From positions 1 to 54,208 of the forward strand of contig CAZWHQ010000028.1 in assembly GCA_964633715.1 (NCBI GenBank): a stretch of 54,208 nt of DNA, written 5' to 3'. Source of the stretch: JAUWVG01 sp964633715 (GTDB lineage: Bacteria > Acidobacteriota > Aminicenantia > Aminicenantales > Aminicenantaceae). Positions 18,344-25,555 of the stretch are shown here, piece by piece (position 1 is the first letter of the stretch; each line of letters starts with the position of its first letter). The notes under the pieces were generated by a model. It made no database searches and was not told where the DNA came from. It saw nothing but the letters and a program-made list of their open reading frames with translations. Both the position numbers and the translations under genes were made by a program.

Positions 18344-19291
18344 TTATTTTTTACCGAATACCTTTTTTTTTCTAATGAGATTTTTACGGTTCCTATTGCT
18401 CGAAAATAAAATATGCAGAACAAATCTGACAAAAAATGTATAGTTAAACCATTCAAACGGATTGAGTTTCACTGCCTTAAACAGATTCTCTCTGGATTTA
18501 GATACACTTCCAAGCTTTGAATTCGCTGCGGCTATAGCTAAATATATTTTTGTTTTTGATCTGGTCGAGATTTTGGAGCCATACTTCTGAAGCACTTCTT
18601 CACCAAGTTTAACCATATCCTTGCGCCAGTTCATTGCATCTGAATTGATGGTATTACCCTTATGGACTCGGTACATAACTAATGGTTCCGGCAAATACCG
18701 ATAGTTATAATCCTTTGCAAGCTCAAGCATAAATTTATAGTCATTCAAATATTTTAGATTTTCATCGAACCTTAAAGCTAAACTGTTTTTTCTCTTTAAA
18801 ATTATATGTGCACATATAAAGTTTCCCCGCATAAGTTCTTCAAAAACATCACCATTTTTTTTTCTTCTCTTGGCCCTAACCATTTCTGTAAAGAGATGAC
18901 CGGAAGGTTGTCCTTTACCGTCAATAATCGTTGCTTCTGACCAGACAATAAGGTTCTCATCCGCATTCAGAACTTCTAGCTGCTTTTCCAGCTTGTTCTT
19001 CCTCCACAAGTCGTCTGACGAAGCCAATGCAATATACTGCCCTTTTGCCATATCCAGACCATCATTGTATGTTTTTGCTATCCCTTCGTTTTTTTCATGA
19101 AACAGAAAACGTATTCTTGGATCCCGTTCAGTATACTTCTGAATCATCTCTCTGGAATTATCATTAGATCCATCATCCACAATGTTCAACTCAAAATCTG
19201 CAAAGGTTTGATCCAGTACACTCTTTATAGAATCACCGATGAATTCTTCATGGTTATAAGACGCCATAATAACGCTGATTAGGGGAGTCAT
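18344..19291 (-). CDS. GT2 family glycosyltransferase
   Basis: A 315-residue GT-A enzyme. SVIMASYNHEEFIGDSIKSV, IVDDGSNDNS and the ALASSDDLW metal-site region mark it as GT2. The C-terminus is strongly basic (RNRKNLIRKKK), suggesting contact with the inner membrane surface. It overlaps the FdtA-like gene upstream by 4 bp (19288-19291). Confidence 0.88.
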   Translation of the reverse strand: MTPLISVIMASYNHEEFIGDSIKSVLDQTFADFELNIVDDGSNDNSREMIQKYTERDPRIRFLFHEKNEGIAKTYNDGLDMAKGQYIALASSDDLWRKNKLEKQLEVLNADENLIVWSEATIIDGKGQPSGHLFTEMVRAKRRKKNGDVFEELMRGNFICAHIILKRKNSLALRFDENLKYLNDYKFMLELAKDYNYRYLPEPLVMYRVHKGNTINSDAMNWRKDMVKLGEEVLQKYGSKISTRSKTKIYLAIAAANSKLGSVSKSRENLFKAVKLNPFEWFNYTFFVRFVLHILFSSNRNRKNLIRKKKVFGKK

Positions 19292-19722
19292 TTTAGTTGT
19301 GATGTTTTAAATTCGATAAATAGATCATAGTCACGGATATAATCGCTTTCAGAAAATGGTAGAGAAACCAAGTTCAAACAGACACTGCCTGATGAAAAGT
19401 TGTCCAATTCCCTCCATATTAAAGAAGGAATATAGAGACCGTCGTAAGGCCGGTTGAGGCTGATTGTTTTTTTAAAAGTTCCATCATCAACCCGAACATC
19501 AAAACTGCCGGAAACAGAAACAAGGAGCTGCTTCAATTCCTTATGGGCATGACCGGCTCTTTCGGCTCCACCGGGCACATCGTAGAGATAATAGACGCGT
19601 TCTATCTCAAAAGGGACATGTTCTCGACCGTAAATATACGTCAGGTTCCCCTTCCTTTTCCCGAAAATCCGGGGCAGGTGGATAACTTTGCAGTCTTCGA
19701 TGGTCGTTTTATTTTGACCCAT
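19288..19722 (-). CDS. FdtA/QdtA-like sugar 3,4-ketoisomerase (WxcM-like cupin), copy 1
   Basis: A 144-residue cupin of the dTDP-4-keto-6-deoxyglucose 3,4-ketoisomerase family. Typical features: KRKGNLTYIYG, VPFEIERVYYLYDVPGG, the ERAGHAHKELKQ motif with both histidines of HAH that are implicated in catalysis in FdtA/QdtA, and the LYIPSLIWREL strand. Such enzymes make 3-keto sugars that become 3-amino (Fuc3N, Qui3N) residues. No dTDP-glucose synthase, dehydratase or sugar aminotransferase is in the window. It overlaps copy 2 by 14 bp and shares most motifs with it, so the pair arose by duplication. Confidence 0.85.
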   Translation of the reverse strand: MGQNKTTIEDCKVIHLPRIFGKRKGNLTYIYGREHVPFEIERVYYLYDVPGGAERAGHAHKELKQLLVSVSGSFDVRVDDGTFKKTISLNRPYDGLYIPSLIWRELDNFSSGSVCLNLVSLPFSESDYIRDYDLFIEFKTSQLK

Positions 19723-20128
19723 GGCTTTTGAGTCTCAAATATTCCTCATAGTTGTGGACATAGTCATCTTTTTCATATTCAGAAGATGAAAGAACGAGAG
19801 CCACAGAATTGGTAGAAAAATGGAACATCTGCCTCCAGACCATTTTCGGAACATAGAGGCCAAGATAAGATCGATTCAGGCTGAAGTTTTGAGTCCAATC
19901 TCCATAATCAATCAGAACATCAAAGCTGCCGGACAGCGCAATGATAACTTCATTTGTCTCTTTAAATGCATGTCCTCCCCGAACTCCTCCACCTGGGACA
20001 TCGTAGATCCAATAGACTCTATGAATATTAAAGGGAATATGCTCTTGATTTTCGATAACAGTTAAATTTCCCCTGGGATCCTGGATTTTAGGGAAAAGGA
20101 TGATTTGTGGATCTTTAAAGTTATTCAC
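19709..20128 (-). CDS. FdtA/QdtA-like cupin, copy 2 with altered active-site motif
   Basis: A 139-residue paralogue of the next gene: DPRGNLTVIENQ, IPFNIHRVYWIYDVPGG, VRGGHAFKETNEV and LYVPKMVWRQM align to it along the full length. The second histidine of the HAH motif is phenylalanine here (HAF), so it may lack the normal isomerase chemistry, act on a different position, or serve as a partner of copy 1. It starts with GTG (20128) in a GTGA overlap with the methyltransferase stop, a sign of strict coupling. Confidence 0.82.
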   Translation of the reverse strand: MNNFKDPQIILFPKIQDPRGNLTVIENQEHIPFNIHRVYWIYDVPGGGVRGGHAFKETNEVIIALSGSFDVLIDYGDWTQNFSLNRSYLGLYVPKMVWRQMFHFSTNSVALVLSSSEYEKDDYVHNYEEYLRLKSHGSK

Positions 20129-20907
20129 GGCACTTTTGATATTTTCACTTCTACGAACATCTCACAACCTAATTCCGGCATGTAGCCGATCATTTTTTCC
20201 AATCCATCAATTAAAGACTTGTCGATGATTTTATTCTTGATGATTGTTTCCATCTGTTTATTGGAAAAAAATTTGATGAAATATGTCCCAAATGAAAGGA
20301 TTTTAAAACCAGTTTTTCTCATCATCTCAAACAAAAACTCTTTATCAAAATAGGAACGTCTCTGTAATTCTTTACCTATTTCTGATTTTTCAAAAAGATT
20401 CTCAATAATTCCCATTTTTAGAGCCAATATTCTATGAAATGAACGGACATTTGGCACATTGATATGCACGACAGTATCATTCCGACAAACGGCATGAATA
20501 GCCTGGAGCAGTTCCAGAGGGTTGACCACTTCATGCAGTACGCTGCTTAAAATGATGAAATCAAATTCCTTGCTTTTTTCAAATGAATAATACATTTTTT
20601 CAAAATAATTATGGATAACAGTCGTCAGAGGTCTTTTCTCGGCAAGTTTTTTTGCATTTTGAAAAAAAACCAGTGACGGCTCTACAACAGTAGCGTCTAT
20701 ATTTTTATCGCAGTATGGAAATATTGGTTCGAAGCCGCATCCGATTTCTAAAATTGATCTGTGGGGATATTTGTTTAAGGAGGCCAACACTTTTTGTCTT
20801 CGACTTCCAGCCAACACTTTCTCAAAAGAGCAATTTTTCTGATAATGTTGGGTGTATTTTTCTGTATAGTCTTTGAAGTTTCTCATATATTTTTCAACAT
20901 TTTGCAA
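20125..20907 (-). CDS. Class I SAM-dependent methyltransferase
   Basis: A 260-residue methyltransferase. Motif I is SILEIGCGFEPIFPYC (about residues 51-66), followed by TVVEPS (motif II acidic residue) and FIILSSVLHEV (motif IV/post region). It resembles small-molecule methyltransferases common in O-antigen and exopolysaccharide loci and may methylate a sugar or sugar nucleotide. It overlaps the acyltransferase-like gene by 14 bp and the cupin gene by 4 bp. A start at residue 8 (20886) would remove the first overlap; neither has a strong ribosome site. Confidence 0.85.
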   Translation of the reverse strand: MQNVEKYMRNFKDYTEKYTQHYQKNCSFEKVLAGSRRQKVLASLNKYPHRSILEIGCGFEPIFPYCDKNIDATVVEPSLVFFQNAKKLAEKRPLTTVIHNYFEKMYYSFEKSKEFDFIILSSVLHEVVNPLELLQAIHAVCRNDTVVHINVPNVRSFHRILALKMGIIENLFEKSEIGKELQRRSYFDKEFLFEMMRKTGFKILSFGTYFIKFFSNKQMETIIKNKIIDKSLIDGLEKMIGYMPELGCEMFVEVKISKVP

Positions 20908-21844
20908 GAGCTATCTCATATAAATCATACACGATTGTCCTGGCTCCAAAACTCTCTTTATTCCTTGTCAATCCAAGATTTAAAAATTTCCCGCCCTTTT
21001 CAGTAGATATACCGAAATCAAAATACCTTTTCTCAACATAGAACTCGTTAATGAGATAGTCTAAAATAAAATCAGAAGCACTCAGATCTTTCCCCTTTTC
21101 ATTCATTGCACTGTATTGAAGATGTGCAACAGTACGGGTTTCATACATAATTATGCCGCCAACCATGGTCCCATCTATGTGGGCTGAAAAAAGTTTAATG
21201 TTTTCAGGGAACCTGCTGGCTAGTAATTGTATTTCACTTCTTGTATGAACAGGTTTGACTCCATGCTTTTTTTGGAGATGGATTTTTAATAGTCTCATAA
21301 AAGTAAAAAAATCATGATTCATTCTTAATTCCATCCCAGTTTTTTTACTTTTATTAATTCTCCATTTTCTCTCCCGCCTAAAAGGAACTTTTTGATCTAA
21401 AAATATAGTCGATGAGACATCTCTCTTGATAAGCTCTGCGTTATGTATAAAAAGAGCGTAGAGATCCTCTTCTGAAGGGATGAGATGATAAATATGAGGT
21501 ATTGTTTTGTATAAGATCTTTGAAAAACCTTTTTCTTTTAAATACAGGAGAACATTGTCAAAGATATCGATCATTTTTCGTGTGCTCATTTTTGGATTAA
21601 TCACAAATCCTCCGTATGTCAATCCTTCATGACTGACAAGAATGGTCCCCTTTTGATTGGCGGGGAGTAGAGCAACAATCTGTCCTCGCTCATCTTTAAC
21701 AATCAAAGAATAATCCTTGAAGCGATCGGAATGGTACTCCATGTAATCCCTGCAGAACAAAAATGTCCCATTTTTTGCGGTTGACACAAAATCATCCCAC
21801 TTTGTCTTATCCTTATCGTGGTAAAGCAGGATTTGCATAGTCAT
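20894..21844 (-). CDS. GNAT/FemAB-like acyltransferase of exopolysaccharide loci
   Basis: A 316-residue protein, first gene of the assembly operon. It has a tandem GNAT fold pattern: an N-terminal half with FVSTAKNGTFLFCRDYMEYH and a C-terminal half with the YSAMNEKGKDLSASDFILDY segment followed by RYFDFGIST, as in FemAB-like proteins encoded with exopolysaccharide and exosortase genes. A likely job is N-acylation of an amino sugar, which would fit the neighbouring keto-isomerase genes, but this is inference. The start at 21844 follows GGGTGAG at ribosome-site distance; an upstream ATG at 21901 has none and would place the ops-like site just outside the coding region. Confidence 0.75.
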   Translation of the reverse strand: MTMQILLYHDKDKTKWDDFVSTAKNGTFLFCRDYMEYHSDRFKDYSLIVKDERGQIVALLPANQKGTILVSHEGLTYGGFVINPKMSTRKMIDIFDNVLLYLKEKGFSKILYKTIPHIYHLIPSEEDLYALFIHNAELIKRDVSSTIFLDQKVPFRRERKWRINKSKKTGMELRMNHDFFTFMRLLKIHLQKKHGVKPVHTRSEIQLLASRFPENIKLFSAHIDGTMVGGIIMYETRTVAHLQYSAMNEKGKDLSASDFILDYLINEFYVEKRYFDFGISTEKGGKFLNLGLTRNKESFGARTIVYDLYEIALAKC

Positions 21845-21909
21845 CAACTCACCCGAAAGCCTCACTCCTATTTTTTCAGGATCCGCTGGATTGTTTTCCA
21901 ATTTTTGGA

Positions 21910-21921
21910 CAGGCTACCGCC
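21910..21921 (-). promoter_or_regulatory. ops-like element (RfaH/NusG-paralogue recruitment site)
   Basis: Minus strand reads GGCGGTAGCCTG. The E. coli ops element is GGCGGTAGCGTG, so 11 of 12 bases match and the core GGCGGTAG plus GC and the T at position 11 are kept. In E. coli this site in the leader of capsule, LPS and O-antigen operons pauses RNA polymerase and loads RfaH, which prevents termination in long operons. Here it lies 65 nt before the first gene of a 14-gene polysaccharide operon and about 120 nt after the inferred transcription start, the expected place. No RfaH-like gene is in the window. Confidence 0.6.
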
Positions 21922-21991
21922 GTTAGGTTGTAGACAGATATTTTTCATTTTCCACTCAAAAACAACATGAAAACATCAAAAATAACGGCGG
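21917..21991 (-). repeat. 9-bp inverted repeat overlapping the ops-like site
   Basis: CCGCCGTTA at 21917-21925 and TAACGGCGG at 21983-21991 are perfect inverted repeats 57 bp apart. In the minus-strand transcript the upstream arm could pair with the arm containing the first five bases of the ops-like site. GC-rich arms in an AT-rich leader make chance less likely. It could be an RNA structure that acts with the antiterminator or exposes the site; function is unproven. Confidence 0.45.
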
Positions 21992-22047
21992 CGTCTCTTC
22001 ACAGAACAGTAGAGCAACAAGGTGATCTCACTCATTTTTCGTGTTTA

Positions 22048-22076
22048 ATTATAGATGGGCCCAAAATTTAAGGAAT
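22048..22076 (-). promoter_or_regulatory. Candidate promoter of the assembly operon
   Basis: Perfect -10 TATAAT (22053->22048) is preceded after 17 bp by ATTCCT (22076->22071), which is not a sigma70 -35 but is the conserved end of the 69-bp element. A strong -10 with no -35 suggests activation by a regulator bound upstream. Confidence 0.5.
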
Positions 22077-22139
22077 GCCCTTGTCAGATGAATGAGGGGA
22101 TGAATTTCTCCCCCTTTTTATCACTCTAAAAGGTGAGAG
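22071..22139 (-). promoter_or_regulatory. Conserved 69-bp upstream element, copy 2
   Basis: Ungapped partner of 7880-7948 on the same strand. It keeps TCAC-N8-GTGA, AAATTCA, CCC, ATTCATC and ATTCCT. It starts 33 bp after the stop codon of the beta-barrel gene and ends at the -35 position of the assembly-operon promoter. See copy 1 for the comparison. Confidence 0.6.
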
Positions 22140-22171
22140 AAATAACAATAGGGGTGATATCCATTTTTTAA

Positions 22172-23449
22172 TCAAAAATTTAATACTAAGGACGCATCCA
22201 GAAAGATCTGGCTCCGTGATTCTCCCAGGTAGTTTGAATTCCTTGACCACTGGTTTGCGCTGATACCCAGTCCAACTTCTTTAAAAAGTTTGAAAACAAG
22301 ACGAACGGTATGAATATTGTAGTTGTCGACTCTTCGGATATTCTCGAAGCTCCCATCGGCAAAAAAAAGAGGAATCAACTCCGGGTACCTTGCTCGACCA
22401 TAGGAGTAATCGTAATCAATTCTTATATACGATGTGGGATAGATGGAACCTCCAAACAAATACCGGTTGTTAATATAATAGACATTGTTATCCCAGAGAG
22501 AAAAGGGGAAATCTCTGTTGTAAGAAATACGTGCTCCTAGACGGCCCCTCCTGAAATTTAGACTTGTATTCCCTATCAAGCCTGTTTTTCCTTCTAATCC
22601 TTGAGCTCTCGGCATAATTTGTTTGAGCCCCACAGCAAAAGTTCCTGTTATTCCCCCAATGAGCGGAAAACGAAGCCCCGATAAAACTTGGAGACTGTAG
22701 GACCGCCGATCTAAATTTTCTGTATGTTCAAAATCATGGTCCACATAATTGGCGGTGATAAAAAAGAAACTATCAGAGAACACATGATAACTAAAATCAA
22801 GACCGATATTTTCATCCTTTCTGTTAAGGATGCGTGAGAGAGTCGCTTCCTGTCCGGGAAAAGTAATATCATCATATAAATATTTGTTCTGTGTATAGGA
22901 TATCCCTATGGATGTCTGTCGAGGTGTCTGATAGGATAATCTTCCGCTGACGCTTTCACGATATTGGTTTGCCCAGATATTGAACTCACTTGTCGGGCGT
23001 CCCCGATCTCGTGTGTTTGAATATGTTCCAACAAGAACAAATCTGTTGAGGAGAAGCAGTCTTAACTCGGGATTAAAGTGATTATTGAGCCGTCTCTGCT
23101 TTTTAAATCTGTAGAAGTGGATATAGGAAAGACGATCAGTTAATCTGAGAATCAATCTGTCTTTGAGAATAAGGTAAACATTGAGTTCAGGAGAAATGGT
23201 TGAGGTAAAATCCGCAGCCGGCTTTTCGTCTTCCGTCTGATAAAAGATATTCCATTCATACCGCAGAAAACGGAAATCAATACGAGGCACGATTCTGAAT
23301 GGTCCTAAACGTACACGAGTTCTCTCGACAATAGAATTGAGTTCGGATTGAAAGGATTGATAAGTCTGTGCATCTGCGTATTCGGTGATGATAAATATTA
23401 AACAGACAAGAAAAAAAGCGAAAAATCGAAATATAGACTTTTTTAACAT
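22172..23449 (-). CDS. Outer-membrane beta-barrel, candidate polysaccharide porin
   Basis: A 425-residue protein with a signal peptide (about residues 1-28, cut after ADAQ) and alternating aromatic/polar strands throughout, ending in a C-terminal phenylalanine (VLNF), the signature of an outer-membrane barrel inserted by BamA. I count enough strands for a large barrel of roughly 16-18. There is no known-family motif. Standing directly upstream of the assembly operon, and with a Wza-like protein that lacks the pore helix, it may be the outer-membrane exit, as the Wzp barrels described for Myxococcus polysaccharide secretion. Start: ATG at 23449; GTG at 23452 is an alternative. Confidence 0.75.
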   Translation of the reverse strand: MLKKSIFRFFAFFLVCLIFIITEYADAQTYQSFQSELNSIVERTRVRLGPFRIVPRIDFRFLRYEWNIFYQTEDEKPAADFTSTISPELNVYLILKDRLILRLTDRLSYIHFYRFKKQRRLNNHFNPELRLLLLNRFVLVGTYSNTRDRGRPTSEFNIWANQYRESVSGRLSYQTPRQTSIGISYTQNKYLYDDITFPGQEATLSRILNRKDENIGLDFSYHVFSDSFFFITANYVDHDFEHTENLDRRSYSLQVLSGLRFPLIGGITGTFAVGLKQIMPRAQGLEGKTGLIGNTSLNFRRGRLGARISYNRDFPFSLWDNNVYYINNRYLFGGSIYPTSYIRIDYDYSYGRARYPELIPLFFADGSFENIRRVDNYNIHTVRLVFKLFKEVGLGISANQWSRNSNYLGESRSQIFLDASLVLNF

Positions 23450-23551
23450 CACAGTAAAAGCTCTACCAATCTATCCACTCTAGTTATTTTGGTCTAGAAA
23501 TATTCTATCTGTTTTTAAACACTTTCGAAAGGTTTAATTCAAATCCACTCA

Positions 23552-23581
23552 TTGACAACCTTTTATCTCTTGAGATATAAA
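23552..23581 (+). promoter_or_regulatory. Sigma70 promoter of the GH97 gene
   Basis: Perfect -35 TTGACA (23552-23557), 18-bp spacer and -10 TATAAA (23576-23581). Transcription would start near 23588, about 12 nt before the ATG at 23600. The -35 also reads as an in-frame TTG codon, which should not be mistaken for the start. Confidence 0.6.
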
Positions 23582-23599
23582 TTGACAAACAACAACGAG

Positions 23600-25468
23600 A
23601 TGAAAAAATACCAGCTACTAGTGACTCTATCTCTTTTCTGTTTATTGCCCATATCTTCCTTTGCTCAAAGTTCTATTCAAGCCAACAGTCCAAATGGAAA
23701 AATCGAAGTTAGAGTGTTTGTTCATGAAGAGGGGCAGCTGGTTTATTCGGTTTCCTTTCAAAATCAACCTGTTCTTCTTCCCTCTGCATTAGGCATCACC
23801 ATCAACCGCATCGATCTCGGCCAAGGGGTTTCCCTCAAAACACCTCAACTCACTACACATACAGACACATATCCTACCCGAGGCGTTCACAATACGGCCC
23901 AAAATATATACAACGAAATCCGTATCCCAATCCAACACAAGGCGAGCCAAACCGAATACACTCTCCGCCTCCGTATTTTTAATGATGGGATCGCTTATCA
24001 TTACATTGTCCCTGGAAATAAGAGGCGCAAAATTATTGAAGAAAAATCCTCATGGAAATTTCCTCCTGGATGTGAAATTTGGTGGCAGAATAACACAAAA
24101 GTCTATGAAGGGATTTATAGAGGAACCAAACTCTCCAATATGGACAGGGGGACAAAACTTGGGCCACCGGCAACATTGTCACTCCCAAACAACTCGGGGT
24201 ATGCTCTCGTTTCCGAAGGAAACCTTGTGGGATACAGTGGAATGAGCCTTGCCTTAACCGAATCCAACACACTCCAGGTGCAATTCCAATGGGACAGAAA
24301 AGGCTGGACCTACACAGGAACTCTGGAAACGCCCTGGCGTTTGACAATCATCTGTGAAGACCTGGATGGACTGGTCAACTCAGACCTCTGTACAAATCTC
24401 TGCCCTTCTCCCAGTGAGGAATTGAGTACGGCAGAGTGGATTCGTCCAGGGAAAGCTGTCTGGCATTGGTGGTCAAATGGAGGACCAAATCTAAACAAAC
24501 AATCCGAATGGATCGACAGTACGGCCAAGCTTGGATTTGAATACTACTTAATCGATGATGGGTGGCGGAAATGGGAAAAAGAGGGGAAAGACAAATGGTT
24601 ATGTCTCAGAGAGGTCATCGACTATGCGCATTCAAAAAATATCGATATACTAGTCTGGGTACAATACAAGGAATTAAAAAACGCAAAAAAACGTATTGAG
24701 TATTTGAAGAAAATAAAGGAGACAGGAGCAGCTGGATTAAAAATCGATTTTATTCCGGGTGAGAGTAAGAAGATTGTCGATTGGTACGAAAACACTCTCC
24801 AAGATTTAGCCGAGTTCCATTTGCTGGCCAATTTTCACGGGTGCAATAAACCCACTGGCCGTCAAAGAACCTGGCCGCATGAGCTGACAAGAGAGGGAGT
24901 CCGCGGACATGAATACCACATGAAAAGGCTCGGCAGATCACTTCCTCCAAGTCACAATACGATCCTCCCCTTCACCCGATATGTCGTTGGTTATGCAGAC
25001 TATACCCCTACCGCGTTGAATCCGAATGAATTAAGAGGTTATACATGGGCTCATGAACTGGCACAAGCCGTTGTTTTTACTTCCCCTCTCACACATTTTG
25101 CCGATAATCCGATATTTTATATCGATCATCCAGCCGAAGAATTTTTAAGATTACTCCCTACTGTCTGGGATGAGACCAGAGTCCTGTCTCAAAGTGTTTT
25201 AGGAAAAGTGGCTGCTTTTGCGCGTCGCACGGGCCATACCTGGTTCATCGGAGTTATCAACGGCAATGAACCTCAAAACATCACGATTGATTTAGACTTT
25301 CTTGATTCGGGTCCTTATCAAAGCGTAGAATTCTATGATTTTCCCAAAAAGGATGCGGCCATCAAGGAAAAAAGGAGAACTCTTACATCCAACGAATCAC
25401 TCGATCTCCAGATCAGAAGAGCCGGAGGTTTTGTTGCCGTTCTGCAAAAACAAGATATAAACTCTTAG
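23600..25468 (+). CDS. Secreted glycoside hydrolase family 97
   Basis: A 622-residue exported enzyme of GH97, a family of alpha-glucosidases and alpha-galactosidases. A signal peptide (about 1-23, cut after SSFAQ) is followed by an N-terminal beta-sandwich beginning SPNGKIEV, a TIM barrel (from about residue 275, WHWWSNGG, YYLIDDGW) and a C-terminal beta domain. The KIDF motif places an Asp at residue 383, the position of the nucleophile in retaining GH97 alpha-galactosidase-type members; inverting SusB-type enzymes use glutamates instead. TREGVRGHEY and the nearby glutamates are conserved. The start is the ATG at 23600, after the promoter. It is the only polysaccharide-degrading gene here and lacks SusCD neighbours. 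Confidence 0.9.
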   Translation: MKKYQLLVTLSLFCLLPISSFAQSSIQANSPNGKIEVRVFVHEEGQLVYSVSFQNQPVLLPSALGITINRIDLGQGVSLKTPQLTTHTDTYPTRGVHNTAQNIYNEIRIPIQHKASQTEYTLRLRIFNDGIAYHYIVPGNKRRKIIEEKSSWKFPPGCEIWWQNNTKVYEGIYRGTKLSNMDRGTKLGPPATLSLPNNSGYALVSEGNLVGYSGMSLALTESNTLQVQFQWDRKGWTYTGTLETPWRLTIICEDLDGLVNSDLCTNLCPSPSEELSTAEWIRPGKAVWHWWSNGGPNLNKQSEWIDSTAKLGFEYYLIDDGWRKWEKEGKDKWLCLREVIDYAHSKNIDILVWVQYKELKNAKKRIEYLKKIKETGAAGLKIDFIPGESKKIVDWYENTLQDLAEFHLLANFHGCNKPTGRQRTWPHELTREGVRGHEYHMKRLGRSLPPSHNTILPFTRYVVGYADYTPTALNPNELRGYTWAHELAQAVVFTSPLTHFADNPIFYIDHPAEEFLRLLPTVWDETRVLSQSVLGKVAAFARRTGHTWFIGVINGNEPQNITIDLDFLDSGPYQSVEFYDFPKKDAAIKEKRRTLTSNESLDLQIRRAGGFVAVLQKQDINS

Positions 25469-25555
25469 AATCTGACTCTCACATTTTTTTGAACCTGTTG
25501 CAGTTGTATCACAGTTAAATTGGATGTAAACTAAGCACATTAGGTGAAACAAAAT

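Larger units (their letters stand above)
21845..22171 (-). other. 327-bp intergenic leader and promoter of the assembly operon
   Basis: No gene is seen here. In minus-strand order it holds the conserved 69-bp element (22139->22071), a perfect TATAAT (22053->22048), one arm of a 9-bp inverted repeat (21991->21983), the other arm (21925->21917) fused to an ops-like site (21921->21910), and the ribosome site of the acyltransferase gene. The inferred untranslated leader is about 200 nt. Confidence 0.6.

Noticed and set aside
9976..22171. Exosortase/PEP-CTERM system
   Set aside because: VanZ-like and FemAB-like proteins occur in such loci, but no exosortase or PEP-CTERM protein is seen.
22068..22250. 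60-residue reading frame overlapping the end of the beta-barrel gene
   Set aside because: It overlaps the real gene and the conserved element, has no ribosome site and no coding character.
25469..25555. TPP riboswitch before thiC
   Set aside because: The gap is 87 bp and lacks the CUGAGA and related conserved blocks; there is no room for the fold.
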